Below, piece by piece: positions 1 to 6,296 of a DNA stretch of 11,845 nt. The translations under genes and the position numbers were made by a program. Every line of letters begins with the position of its first letter. The stretch's first letter is position 1. The stretch is from Bacteroidales bacterium UBA3389 (GTDB taxonomy: Bacteria > Bacteroidota > Bacteroidia > Bacteroidales > P3), in NCBI GenBank assembly GCA_002358835.1, contig DEPP01000074.1, positions 1 through 11,845 of the forward strand, read 5' to 3'. The notes under the pieces were generated by a model that worked only from the letters and a program-made list of their open reading frames with translations, was not told the DNA's origin and did not search any database.

Positions 1-70
1 GGTAAGTTTGAAAGAAGAAATACCTGTCAAAACTCCGAAAATGACAGGTATTTCTTCTTTCAAACTTACC
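1..70. repeat. Perfect 29-bp inverted repeat with 12-base loop at window edge (probable fold-back artefact)
   Basis: Bases 1-29 are the exact reverse complement of bases 42-70. They are separated by the 12-base loop 30-41 (aaactccgaaaa). All 29 pairs match, from g1:c70 to a29:t42, and pairing stops at the loop edge (a30 opposite a41). Because the outer end is base 1 of the window, the arms could be longer in the source contig. The right arm (42-70) encodes normal RibH; the left arm encodes sequence foreign to RibH. On the coding strand, TGACA (native in the Leu-Thr codons of GVLT) is complementary to TGTCA 12 bases upstream. That is the micro-complementarity expected for a snap-back priming event. 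A transcription terminator is unlikely because the hairpin lies inside a conserved coding domain. Confidence 0.9.
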
Positions 71-402
71 TGCATTATGCCTTGAGCAACCGCTTGACAG
101 ATAAAATCGAAGTGTCTGGTCTCTCCTTGAATCACACAGCCAAGACAGATAACCGCATCAAACTTTTTCTTTTCCAATAGCGTGGAGGCTCCAAACGGTA
201 GTTCAAAACTGCCGGGCACATGACGGATATAGATGTCTTTTTCATCAACTCCGTGTTGCAAAAGCGTTTCAACAGCTCCTTCCAATAAGCTGTCCGTAAT
301 CTCTTTGTTCCATTCGGATACTACGATTCCGAATATACCTTTCTCGCCCGAGGGCACATCGTCCGGATTGTAGGACGACAAATTTTTTAATGTAGATGAC
401 AT
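1..402 (-). CDS. ribH: 6,7-dimethyl-8-ribityllumazine synthase (RibH), 3'-truncated, with a corrupted end
   Basis: Lumazine synthase condenses 5-amino-6-ribitylaminouracil with 3,4-dihydroxy-2-butanone 4-phosphate, the penultimate step of riboflavin synthesis, in the cytosol. The open frame runs 134 codons to the window edge without a stop; the family is usually about 150-165 residues. Visible family landmarks are GIVVSEWN (residues 26-33), the substrate-site segment VPGSFELP (62-69), and GETRHFDFICQAVAQGIM (93-110), with the catalytic-type histidine at 97. IPVIFGVLT follows at 118-126. Other lumazine synthases continue here with T-[DE]-x-x-x-QA, but this reading gives GISSFKLT, which is encoded by an inverted copy of the DNA just upstream. 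Only about residues 1-126 (bases 402 to 25) should be trusted. The ATG at 402 directly abuts the TAA of the M23 peptidase gene, so it is the last visible gene of the operon. The identity is secure; the end is not. Confidence 0.95.
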   Translation of the reverse strand, partial: MSSTLKNLSSYNPDDVPSGEKGIFGIVVSEWNKEITDSLLEGAVETLLQHGVDEKDIYIRHVPGSFELPFGASTLLEKKKFDAVICLGCVIQGETRHFDFICQAVAQGIMQVSLKEEIPVIFGVLTGISSFKLT

Positions 403-1527
403 TTACTTAATTCTTATTTTAGTTTCTTTTTTTATCGTATTTGATGTTATTTCGGGGTTGAGTTCTTTGAGTTGTTTTGCAGTCATATTGTAGCGTTTTG
501 CGATCTCGGTCATTTTATCGCCTTTTTTTGCCATTATATATTTGTTTGCAGATGGCTGAGTACGAGTAATTGTGGAATATTGCGGAATTTTGCCTGCCTT
601 AATCTGCTTTCTCTCCTCTGCAATCAAAGTCGAAGTTTTGACATACGGCTTTCCATCGAAGCATACATCGACTTTGGACAAACGACTCTTACGATCTTTT
701 CGGTTAGCCGCCTTTTCGGACGATTCAACTCCGAAATAGCTCTTGTCTATCCTTATGAAGGATGTTTTTATGTTGTATGTCTCCAAGTCAAATATCCATT
801 CTGGATCGAAACACGCATAAAGCAAACGACATTCAAAGTGAAGATGCGGACCGGTCGAGTGTCCGGTACTGCCACCCAAGCCTATGACATCTCCTGCCTT
901 GACTTTCTCTCCTACTTTCACCTTTATCTTCGAAAGATGTCCGTAAAGCGTTTCCAGATTGTTGTAATGACGAATAACGACACAGTTTCCATAACCGCCA
1001 TTGTACTTTGCCATACGCACAACTCCGTCAAAGGCGGCATAGATCTTGTCTCCCGTGTTCAAAGCTATGTCTATGCCCGAATGAGGTCTGCCCCAACGCC
1101 AACCATATGAAGAACTCTTACGTTTTTTTATCGGAAAGCAAAAATGTTGTCCCTTTCCGGGATCTATCAATCGAAGAACAATCTCGTCGGGTATTTGTTT
1201 GAACGAAAAATCTGGCACTTTCACCCGTTCGTTGTACCAAGTGTTTTGATAGAATGTGGCAGAGGGAATTTCTCGATTGTTGCTTATGAATTTTCGTGCG
1301 ATGTTGCTTTTGCTTGCCATCACACCTGCTGTGTCTATTTTATCGGTTTTAGGATTTGTCTCTTTGTTTGCCTTGCCAGAATGCACGGCATAAAGCGAAT
1401 CGGCAAAGCGACGATTTTGTGAACGCAAATCATCTTGCTGCGGAGCCGAACTTTGAGAAACCGCAGTCAAGGTTTGAAACAAAAATATTGCGAATAGAAT
1501 ATATGTTCTTTTCAGATAAACGTCCAT
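403..1527 (-). CDS. Secreted M23-family peptidoglycan endopeptidase with C-terminal LysM
   Basis: This is a 374-residue predicted cell-wall hydrolase acting outside the inner membrane. An N-terminal signal sequence is visible: basic LKR at 5-7, then hydrophobic YILFAIFLFQTLTAVS (9-24), with probable cleavage near residue 25. The M23 (LytM/lysostaphin-like) domain spans about 127-250. It keeps the zinc ligands H149 and D153 (HSGID), the YGH histidine at 197, and the HLH pair H228 and H230, so it should be an active zinc endopeptidase. A basic linker (about 260-325) leads to one LysM-like peptidoglycan-binding repeat (about 328-374; KKGDKMTEIAKRYNMT), which is more usually found N-terminal to the M23 domain. 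The ATG abuts the TAA of the upstream membrane protein gene, and the TAA abuts the ribH ATG. The exact bond cleaved cannot be read from sequence. Confidence 0.93.
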   Translation of the reverse strand: MDVYLKRTYILFAIFLFQTLTAVSQSSAPQQDDLRSQNRRFADSLYAVHSGKANKETNPKTDKIDTAGVMASKSNIARKFISNNREIPSATFYQNTWYNERVKVPDFSFKQIPDEIVLRLIDPGKGQHFCFPIKKRKSSSYGWRWGRPHSGIDIALNTGDKIYAAFDGVVRMAKYNGGYGNCVVIRHYNNLETLYGHLSKIKVKVGEKVKAGDVIGLGGSTGHSTGPHLHFECRLLYACFDPEWIFDLETYNIKTSFIRIDKSYFGVESSEKAANRKDRKSRLSKVDVCFDGKPYVKTSTLIAEERKQIKAGKIPQYSTITRTQPSANKYIMAKKGDKMTEIAKRYNMTAKQLKELNPEITSNTIKKETKIRIK

Positions 1528-2169
1528 TTACAACAATCCCGTAAAAAACACTGCAAAAGTAGTACAAATTCCCAAAATAAAGCCCAATGTTACTTGAAAA
1601 TTATTGTGTGCATTCAATTTCAAGCGTGCCGAACAGACCAATCCTGATATGAGAATGCTTAAAACAAAGAGCCAAAAGCAAGATGTATCGGTATAGATAT
1701 TGACAGCAAAAAGAAATACGCTCATTGCACCGCATCCCATCGCATGGGCACTGATTTTGGTAAAGAAATTTATGATAAAAGCCTGTAAAACACATAGAAA
1801 ATGTATCATACAAAGTTGATAGAAGAAAATCATGGGAAGTGCTTTTCCGAAAAAATACAGCAGAGAGAAAGAAACAATCAAAAGAATCAAATAGGGTTTG
1901 TTTCGCTCTTTGCGTTCGGTCAAAGAAAGTGAGCTTATGTGTTTTTCAAGGTACAAAAGATAGATTGCAAGCGAAGGAATAAGACATATCAAAAGAAACA
2001 ATCCCAAAAGGAGTTGAAAACCAAACTGCATAGAATAGGCAATCGGTGTTGCAGATGAAAGATATGCCAAAAATATAAAGCCATACATCGGCATGATGAT
2101 AGGATGAAACACCCGGCTTATTGCTTTGGAGAGTTTGTAAGTAAAATCGGTTGTTGGTTTTTCTTCCAT
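1528..2169 (-). CDS. Polytopic membrane protein, PAP2 (phosphatidic acid phosphatase)-like, degenerate
   Basis: This is a 213-residue integral membrane protein with about five or six hydrophobic segments (roughly 23-42, 47-74, 93-108, 110-133, 146-178 and 193-213). Faint PAP2 motifs appear in the right order. ERKERNKP (85-92) resembles the K-x6-RP motif, S-A-H (140-142) resembles the PSGH motif, and A181-R182-x5-H188-x3-Q192 resembles SR-x5-H-x3-D. The nucleophile-like H188 and R182 are kept, but the final aspartate is Q192 and the first-motif Arg-Pro is altered. I recall similar Bacteroidota proteins carrying K-A-H-x-x-x-Q-V at this place, so the change may define a subfamily rather than be decay. 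If active it would dephosphorylate a lipid phosphate or lipid pyrophosphate; substrate unknown. It starts at an ATG 7 bp after rpoN, and its TAA directly abuts the M23 ATG. Family assignment is moderately confident, enzymatic activity is uncertain. Confidence 0.75.
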   Translation of the reverse strand: MEEKPTTDFTYKLSKAISRVFHPIIMPMYGFIFLAYLSSATPIAYSMQFGFQLLLGLFLLICLIPSLAIYLLYLEKHISSLSLTERKERNKPYLILLIVSFSLLYFFGKALPMIFFYQLCMIHFLCVLQAFIINFFTKISAHAMGCGAMSVFLFAVNIYTDTSCFWLFVLSILISGLVCSARLKLNAHNNFQVTLGFILGICTTFAVFFTGLL

Positions 2170-2176
2170 TGATTGT

Positions 2177-3607
2177 TTATAGTCTTTGTTTTCTTTTGGA
2201 AGCGGGTGGAATGCCTAATCGATCTCTGTATTTGGCTACGGTACGACGCGAAATCGTAAAACCTTGTTCGCAAAGCAATGCAGCCAATTCCTCATCGGTC
2301 ATAGGACTTTTTTTGTCTTCCTTTTCCACTATCTCAAACAAATGTTCTCTGACGGCGGTTGAGGAAACTTCCTGCCCTTGAGCATTGATCAGAGTGTATG
2401 AAAAAAAATCTTTCAACTTGAATGTACCGAAATGAGTCTGTGCATACTTCTTGTTAACCATTCTCGAAATTGTGCTTTCCGTAAATCCTGTGATTTTTTT
2501 TATGTCTTCGTATTTGAGAGGTTTGAATTTGCTTTTCTCGCCTGCAACAAAATAATCGTATTGCAAACTTATGATAGCCTGCATTATGGTATTGAGGGTT
2601 TCTTCTCGTTTTTTGAACGCTTCGATAAAAAGACCGGCTTTTTCGATTTTCTCTTTCAAAAACTGTATCGTCTTTTCATCTCTATGTTCCTTTTTTTCCA
2701 AATCCGCCAACATACGAATGCCGTCGGCATTTACGCTAAGGTTACGCTTATACTGCTTGTTGAGGCTGAATTTCACCTCTTTGTCGGCATACCATACTAT
2801 GAAATCGGGAAGGATGTAAGAATTTTCAATTTCATTTTCTTCTCCGCAGCCGGGATATGGGTTAAGACTTTGTATGATTTTTAATACACGCTCGAAAGTT
2901 TCACTATCGACTTCAAGACGCTTGATAATAAAATCGTATTGTTTATGAACAAAACTGTTCCAATAGTCTTTTATCACCCGTTTTGCCAGCATTGTATCCG
3001 GATTCTCGGAGCTCATTCTGTTGATTTGCAACATCAGACAATCCTGCAAATCAACCGCTGCTATGCCTGCCGGTTCGAACGAACGAATCAAAGCCAACAC
3101 TTTTTCGACTTCTTCTTTTTTCAAATCGACATTATGTTCGAAAAAATAATCATCGCAAATAGCCTCTACACTTCTTTGAAGATAGCCGTTTGAGTCAAGG
3201 TTTCCTATGATTAATTCGCCTATTTGGTAATCTCTTTCTTTGATTCGGCTCAATTGAAGTTGTTGCAGCAGGTCTTCTGCCAAAGAAACGGAAAAAGAGC
3301 GGTTAAACTCTTTTTCCGTATTATCATCTTGTTTTGATACTCTGTAAATCTGTTCGCCGTCATCTTGAAACCAATAGTCCAAAAATTCGCCTTTATGAAT
3401 TCTTCTTCCCTCTTGTTCGGTTGTTTCCAACTTTTGAGGTTCTTCCAATGCTTCAAGCCTCTGCTCAAGGTAAGGGTTCTGCTCCTGTTCCAGCTCAATC
3501 CTCGCATCTAACTCCGAAAGCGGAATCTCCAACAACTCACTGCCGAGCCTTTGTAAAGGAGAAAGACGCTGTTTCTGTATTTGATAGTTCCCTTGTTTGA
3601 GAGCCAC
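2177..3607 (-). CDS. rpoN: RNA polymerase sigma-54 factor RpoN
   Basis: This 476-residue alternative sigma factor directs RNA polymerase to -24/-12 promoters and needs AAA+ activator ATPases to open them. The Q/L-rich Region I is at about 1-50 (QKQRLSPLQRLGSELLEIPL, 11-30), followed by an acidic variable Region II. The core-binding region is at about 100-290. The DNA-binding helix-turn-helix is at about 364-388 (DIKKITGFTESTISRMVNKKY), and the diagnostic RpoN box is SRRTVAKYRD at 453-462. Length is normal. The start is GTG at 3607: the frame has an upstream stop at 3640 with no ATG between, and starting here gives the expected MALKQGN-type N terminus. It lies 14 bp downstream of asnS and 7 bp upstream of the membrane protein gene. 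No sigma-54 promoter (TGGCAC-N5-TTGC) and no activator gene was found in this window. Confidence 0.97.
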   Translation of the reverse strand: MALKQGNYQIQKQRLSPLQRLGSELLEIPLSELDARIELEQEQNPYLEQRLEALEEPQKLETTEQEGRRIHKGEFLDYWFQDDGEQIYRVSKQDDNTEKEFNRSFSVSLAEDLLQQLQLSRIKERDYQIGELIIGNLDSNGYLQRSVEAICDDYFFEHNVDLKKEEVEKVLALIRSFEPAGIAAVDLQDCLMLQINRMSSENPDTMLAKRVIKDYWNSFVHKQYDFIIKRLEVDSETFERVLKIIQSLNPYPGCGEENEIENSYILPDFIVWYADKEVKFSLNKQYKRNLSVNADGIRMLADLEKKEHRDEKTIQFLKEKIEKAGLFIEAFKKREETLNTIMQAIISLQYDYFVAGEKSKFKPLKYEDIKKITGFTESTISRMVNKKYAQTHFGTFKLKDFFSYTLINAQGQEVSSTAVREHLFEIVEKEDKKSPMTDEELAALLCEQGFTISRRTVAKYRDRLGIPPASKRKQRL

Positions 3608-3621
3608 GACGACGATTTTTG

Positions 3622-5031
3622 TTAGTAATTTGCGTTTTTAGGGAAACGTGGGAACGGAATCACGTCTCTGATGTTGCTCATGCCGGTTACGAACAACAAA
3701 AGACGCTCAAATCCCAACCCGAAGCCTGAATGCGGAGCCGAACCGAAGCGACGTGTATCCAAATACCACTGCATATCTTTTGCCTCTATGCCTACTTCCG
3801 CCATTCTTTCCAATAGTTTGTCTATGTCTTCCTCACGTTGAGAACCACCTATGATTTCACCGATTACAGGGAACAAAACGTCCATTCCTCTCACCGTCTT
3901 GCCATCATCGTTTTGCTTCATATAGAACGCCTTTATTGCCTTAGGATAGTCGGTTAAGATAACAGGTGATTTGAAGTGCTTTTCAACCAAATATCTTTCG
4001 TGTTCGCTTTGCAGATCCACTCCCCAATAAACAGGATATTCGAATTTGGCATCTGCTTTTTCCAATATCTCGATTGCCTCTGTGTAAGTCAAACGAACGA
4101 AATCGTGTTCGATAACGAATTTCAAACGATCCAATAATTCGTTGTCATACATCTGTGCAAGGAAATCCAAATCGCCTTTGCAGTTTTCCAAAGCATAACG
4201 TACCAAATATTTGATAAAGTCTTCTGCAAGGTCCATATTGTCCTCTATTTCGAAGAATGCCATCTCGGGTTCAATCATCCAAAACTCTGATAAGTGTCTT
4301 GGTGTGTTTGAATTTTCGGCACGGAATGTCGGTCCGAAGGTGTAAATCTTTCCAAGACTTGTCGCACCAAGCTCTCCCTCCAATTGACCCGATACAGTCA
4401 AAGATGTGTGCTTTCCATAGAAGTCTTGAGTGTAGTCTATCTTGCCTTCTTCGTTCTTAGGCAGGTTTTCCAAATCCAAAGTCGTTACTTGGAACATCTC
4501 TCCCGCACCCTCGCAGTCTGAAGCCGTGATAAGAGGAGAATGCCAATAGAAAAAGCCACGATCGTTAAAGTATTTGTGAATTGCAAACGCCATTGCGTGT
4601 CTCACTCTGAACACAGCAGAAAACGTATTCGTTCTCGGACGCAAATGAGCTATGTCTCTCAAAAACTCCAAGCTGTGTCCTTTTTTCTGAAGCGGGTAAG
4701 TATTTACATCTGCTTCGCCATATATTTCAATCTCTCTTGCTTGCACCTCTACGCTTTGACCTTTTCCTTGTGATGCAACAAGCAATCCGTTCACTCTCAA
4801 GCAAGCTCCCGTTGTTATCTTCTTGATAAGTTCTTCATCAAACGCAGATGCCTCTGCCACTATTTGCAAATTCTGAATGCAACCTCCGTCATTGAGTGCT
4901 ATAAAAGAGACATTCTTGTTTCCTCTTTTGGTTTTCACCCAACCTTTTACGCAGATTTCACTGTCAATCATGCTTTCGGCAACTCCTTGCTTGAAAAGCT
5001 CTCTGAGTTCTATTCGTTTTATATCTTTCAT
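3622..5031 (-). CDS. asnS: Asparaginyl-tRNA synthetase (class IIb)
   Basis: AsnS charges tRNA(Asn) with asparagine using ATP in the cytosol. The protein has 469 residues, normal for bacterial AsnS. An N-terminal OB-fold anticodon-binding domain occupies about 25-105 (VKGWVKTKRGNKNVSFIALNDG). The catalytic core follows, with SGQLEGE at 214-220, class II motif 2 at about 236-256 (FRAENSNTPRHLSEFW) and motif 3 at 436-447 (GFGLGFERLLLF, ATP-binding Arg 443). FRAENSNTPRHLSEFWM is the AsnS-type version of motif 2 and argues against AspRS, which has FRDEDLR. It starts at an ATG 23 bp after the guanylyltransferase stop and ends 14 bp before rpoN. A dedicated synthetase means the organism need not make Asn-tRNA through the GatCAB amidotransferase. 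Confidence 0.97.
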   Translation of the reverse strand: MKDIKRIELRELFKQGVAESMIDSEICVKGWVKTKRGNKNVSFIALNDGGCIQNLQIVAEASAFDEELIKKITTGACLRVNGLLVASQGKGQSVEVQAREIEIYGEADVNTYPLQKKGHSLEFLRDIAHLRPRTNTFSAVFRVRHAMAFAIHKYFNDRGFFYWHSPLITASDCEGAGEMFQVTTLDLENLPKNEEGKIDYTQDFYGKHTSLTVSGQLEGELGATSLGKIYTFGPTFRAENSNTPRHLSEFWMIEPEMAFFEIEDNMDLAEDFIKYLVRYALENCKGDLDFLAQMYDNELLDRLKFVIEHDFVRLTYTEAIEILEKADAKFEYPVYWGVDLQSEHERYLVEKHFKSPVILTDYPKAIKAFYMKQNDDGKTVRGMDVLFPVIGEIIGGSQREEDIDKLLERMAEVGIEAKDMQWYLDTRRFGSAPHSGFGLGFERLLLFVTGMSNIRDVIPFPRFPKNANY

Positions 5032-5054
5032 TTTTGCTATTGTTTTTTCCTGAA

Positions 5055-6158
5055 TTAAATATAATCACTGCCCATTTCGACTTCAACATCTGTGATAAAC
5101 TGTTTGATTCTTTGCTCTTCACCCCTGCGACACATCATCAAGACTCCATCGCTTTCAATCACCATATAATCCTCCAAACCTTGAAGAACCAACAATTTAT
5201 CTTTGGGAACGTTTATCATACAGTCCTTACAGTCGTAAAGCATTACGTTTTTGCCGGTTACACTGTTGCCATTATCGTCCTTAGGCAAAACATCATACAA
5301 CGCACCCCAAGTTCCGACATCGCTCCAACCAAAATCCGACTTGATGACATAAACATTCTCCGCTTTCTCCATAACACCGTAGTCAATCGAAATCGAAGGA
5401 CAGACCGAGTATGCTTTTTCTATAAACTCCTCTTCTTCCTCTGTGTTCCATATCTGCTCACCTTGAGACAAGGCATCATTGATTTCGGGCAAGAATTTTG
5501 CGAACGCCTCACCTATTGCTTCAGCCGACCAGATGAAAATGCCTGCATTCCACAAGAAATCTCCGCTTTCGACAAATCGGCACGCCATTTCGTAAGCAGG
5601 TTTTTCGGTAAAGAGTTTCACTTTTCTTATTCCGTTATCGTCTTTTGCAGTTTTTTCGCTCAGATACTGAATATAACCGTAACCGGTATTAGGATAAGAG
5701 GCCTTGATACCTAAACAAATCAGCACTTTTTCCTTTTCGGCAAATGCAAAGCCCTTATGGATTTGTTCGTTGAAGTTTTCCTCATCCATAATGAAGTGAT
5801 CGCTCGGCATAACCAAAACAAGAGCGTCTTTACACCTCTGTTTGATTCTGCACATTGCGTATGCGATACAAGGAGCTGTATTTCTTCTCACCGGTTCGCA
5901 TAAGATATTCTCCTTATGACAATCGGCAAGATCTTCCGACACCATATCGCTATATAGTTTCGAAGTTACGATATATATATTTTCGACAGGACAGATTTGT
6001 TTTGCCCTTCTGAAAGTAGCTTGCAACAAAGTCTCTCCCGTTCCCAAAACATCGATGAACTGTTTCGGCTTTCTCACTCTCGACATAGGCCAAAACCTGC
6101 TGCCGATTCCTCCTGCCATTATGATGCAATAATTTTTGGTGTTTTTAAGACTTTCCAT
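5055..6158 (-). CDS. manC: Mannose-1-phosphate guanylyltransferase (GDP-mannose pyrophosphorylase)
   Basis: This enzyme makes GDP-mannose from mannose-1-phosphate and GTP, supplying mannose, fucose and related sugars to surface polysaccharides and glycoproteins. With the ATG at 6158 it has 367 residues. The nucleotidyltransferase signature GGIGSRFWPMSR is at 16-27 and PKQF at 31-34. EPVRRNTAPCI (88-98), the metal-site PSDHFI (118-123), NTGYGYI (157-163), FTEKP (173-177), WNAGIF (193-198) and FGWSDVGTW (266-274) follow. There is no C-terminal phosphomannose isomerase cupin domain, so it is the short monofunctional type; manC is used for activity, not for that architecture. A GTG two codons upstream (6164) would add two residues. 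The ATG is preferred because the predicted promoter -7 box ends at 6178, leaving little leader for the GTG. It is the first gene of the left operon and is followed 23 bp later by asnS. Confidence 0.95.
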   Translation of the reverse strand: MESLKNTKNYCIIMAGGIGSRFWPMSRVRKPKQFIDVLGTGETLLQATFRRAKQICPVENIYIVTSKLYSDMVSEDLADCHKENILCEPVRRNTAPCIAYAMCRIKQRCKDALVLVMPSDHFIMDEENFNEQIHKGFAFAEKEKVLICLGIKASYPNTGYGYIQYLSEKTAKDDNGIRKVKLFTEKPAYEMACRFVESGDFLWNAGIFIWSAEAIGEAFAKFLPEINDALSQGEQIWNTEEEEEFIEKAYSVCPSISIDYGVMEKAENVYVIKSDFGWSDVGTWGALYDVLPKDDNGNSVTGKNVMLYDCKDCMINVPKDKLLVLQGLEDYMVIESDGVLMMCRRGEEQRIKQFITDVEVEMGSDYI

Positions 6159-6177
6159 AAACACAATGTTTCAAAGT

Positions 6178-6186
6178 ACAAAGATA
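6178..6186 (-). promoter_or_regulatory. Bacteroidota-type promoter -7 element upstream of manC
   Basis: On the minus strand this reads TATCTTTGT, a full match to the TAnnTTTGY -7 consensus used by the Bacteroidota primary sigma factor. It sits in the only sizeable intergenic gap of the window (6159-6296, 138 bp). It would place the transcription start near 6170, giving a short leader before the ATG at 6158. No good -33 TTTG/TTG box is seen at the usual spacing; the nearest TTG is 28 bp upstream. It is the likely promoter for the manC-asnS-rpoN-PAP2-M23-ribH operon. The rest of the gap shows only a weak interrupted inverted repeat and no U-rich terminator. Confidence 0.6.
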
Positions 6187-6296
6187 CTAAATTTTTCAGA
6201 TTTACGACCCGGAACAACGAAATATATTCTTCTTTCGATAATCGGTTCGACCACACTCTGTATTGGTTTAACCCGAAAGCGAGAAAATTATTGTAT

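Noticed and set aside
1..70. Hairpin as a rho-independent terminator or attachment site
   Set aside because: It lies within the conserved part of ribH, has no T tract, and one arm is foreign to the gene; an artefact explains it better.
472..1110. Open frame of 212 codons on the plus strand
   Set aside because: It lies wholly antisense to the M23 peptidase gene, shows no recognisable domain, and its composition (many Cys, Phe, His) is that of a shadow frame.
5034..5714. Open frame of 226 codons on the plus strand
   Set aside because: Antisense to the guanylyltransferase, which has full family motifs in the other strand; no domain visible.
6232..6279. Inverted repeat ctttcg (6232-6237) and cgaaag (6274-6279) downstream of recN as a terminator
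   Set aside because: The stem is only 6 bp with a 36-base interior and no U tract follows it on the minus strand, so it does not qualify as an intrinsic terminator.
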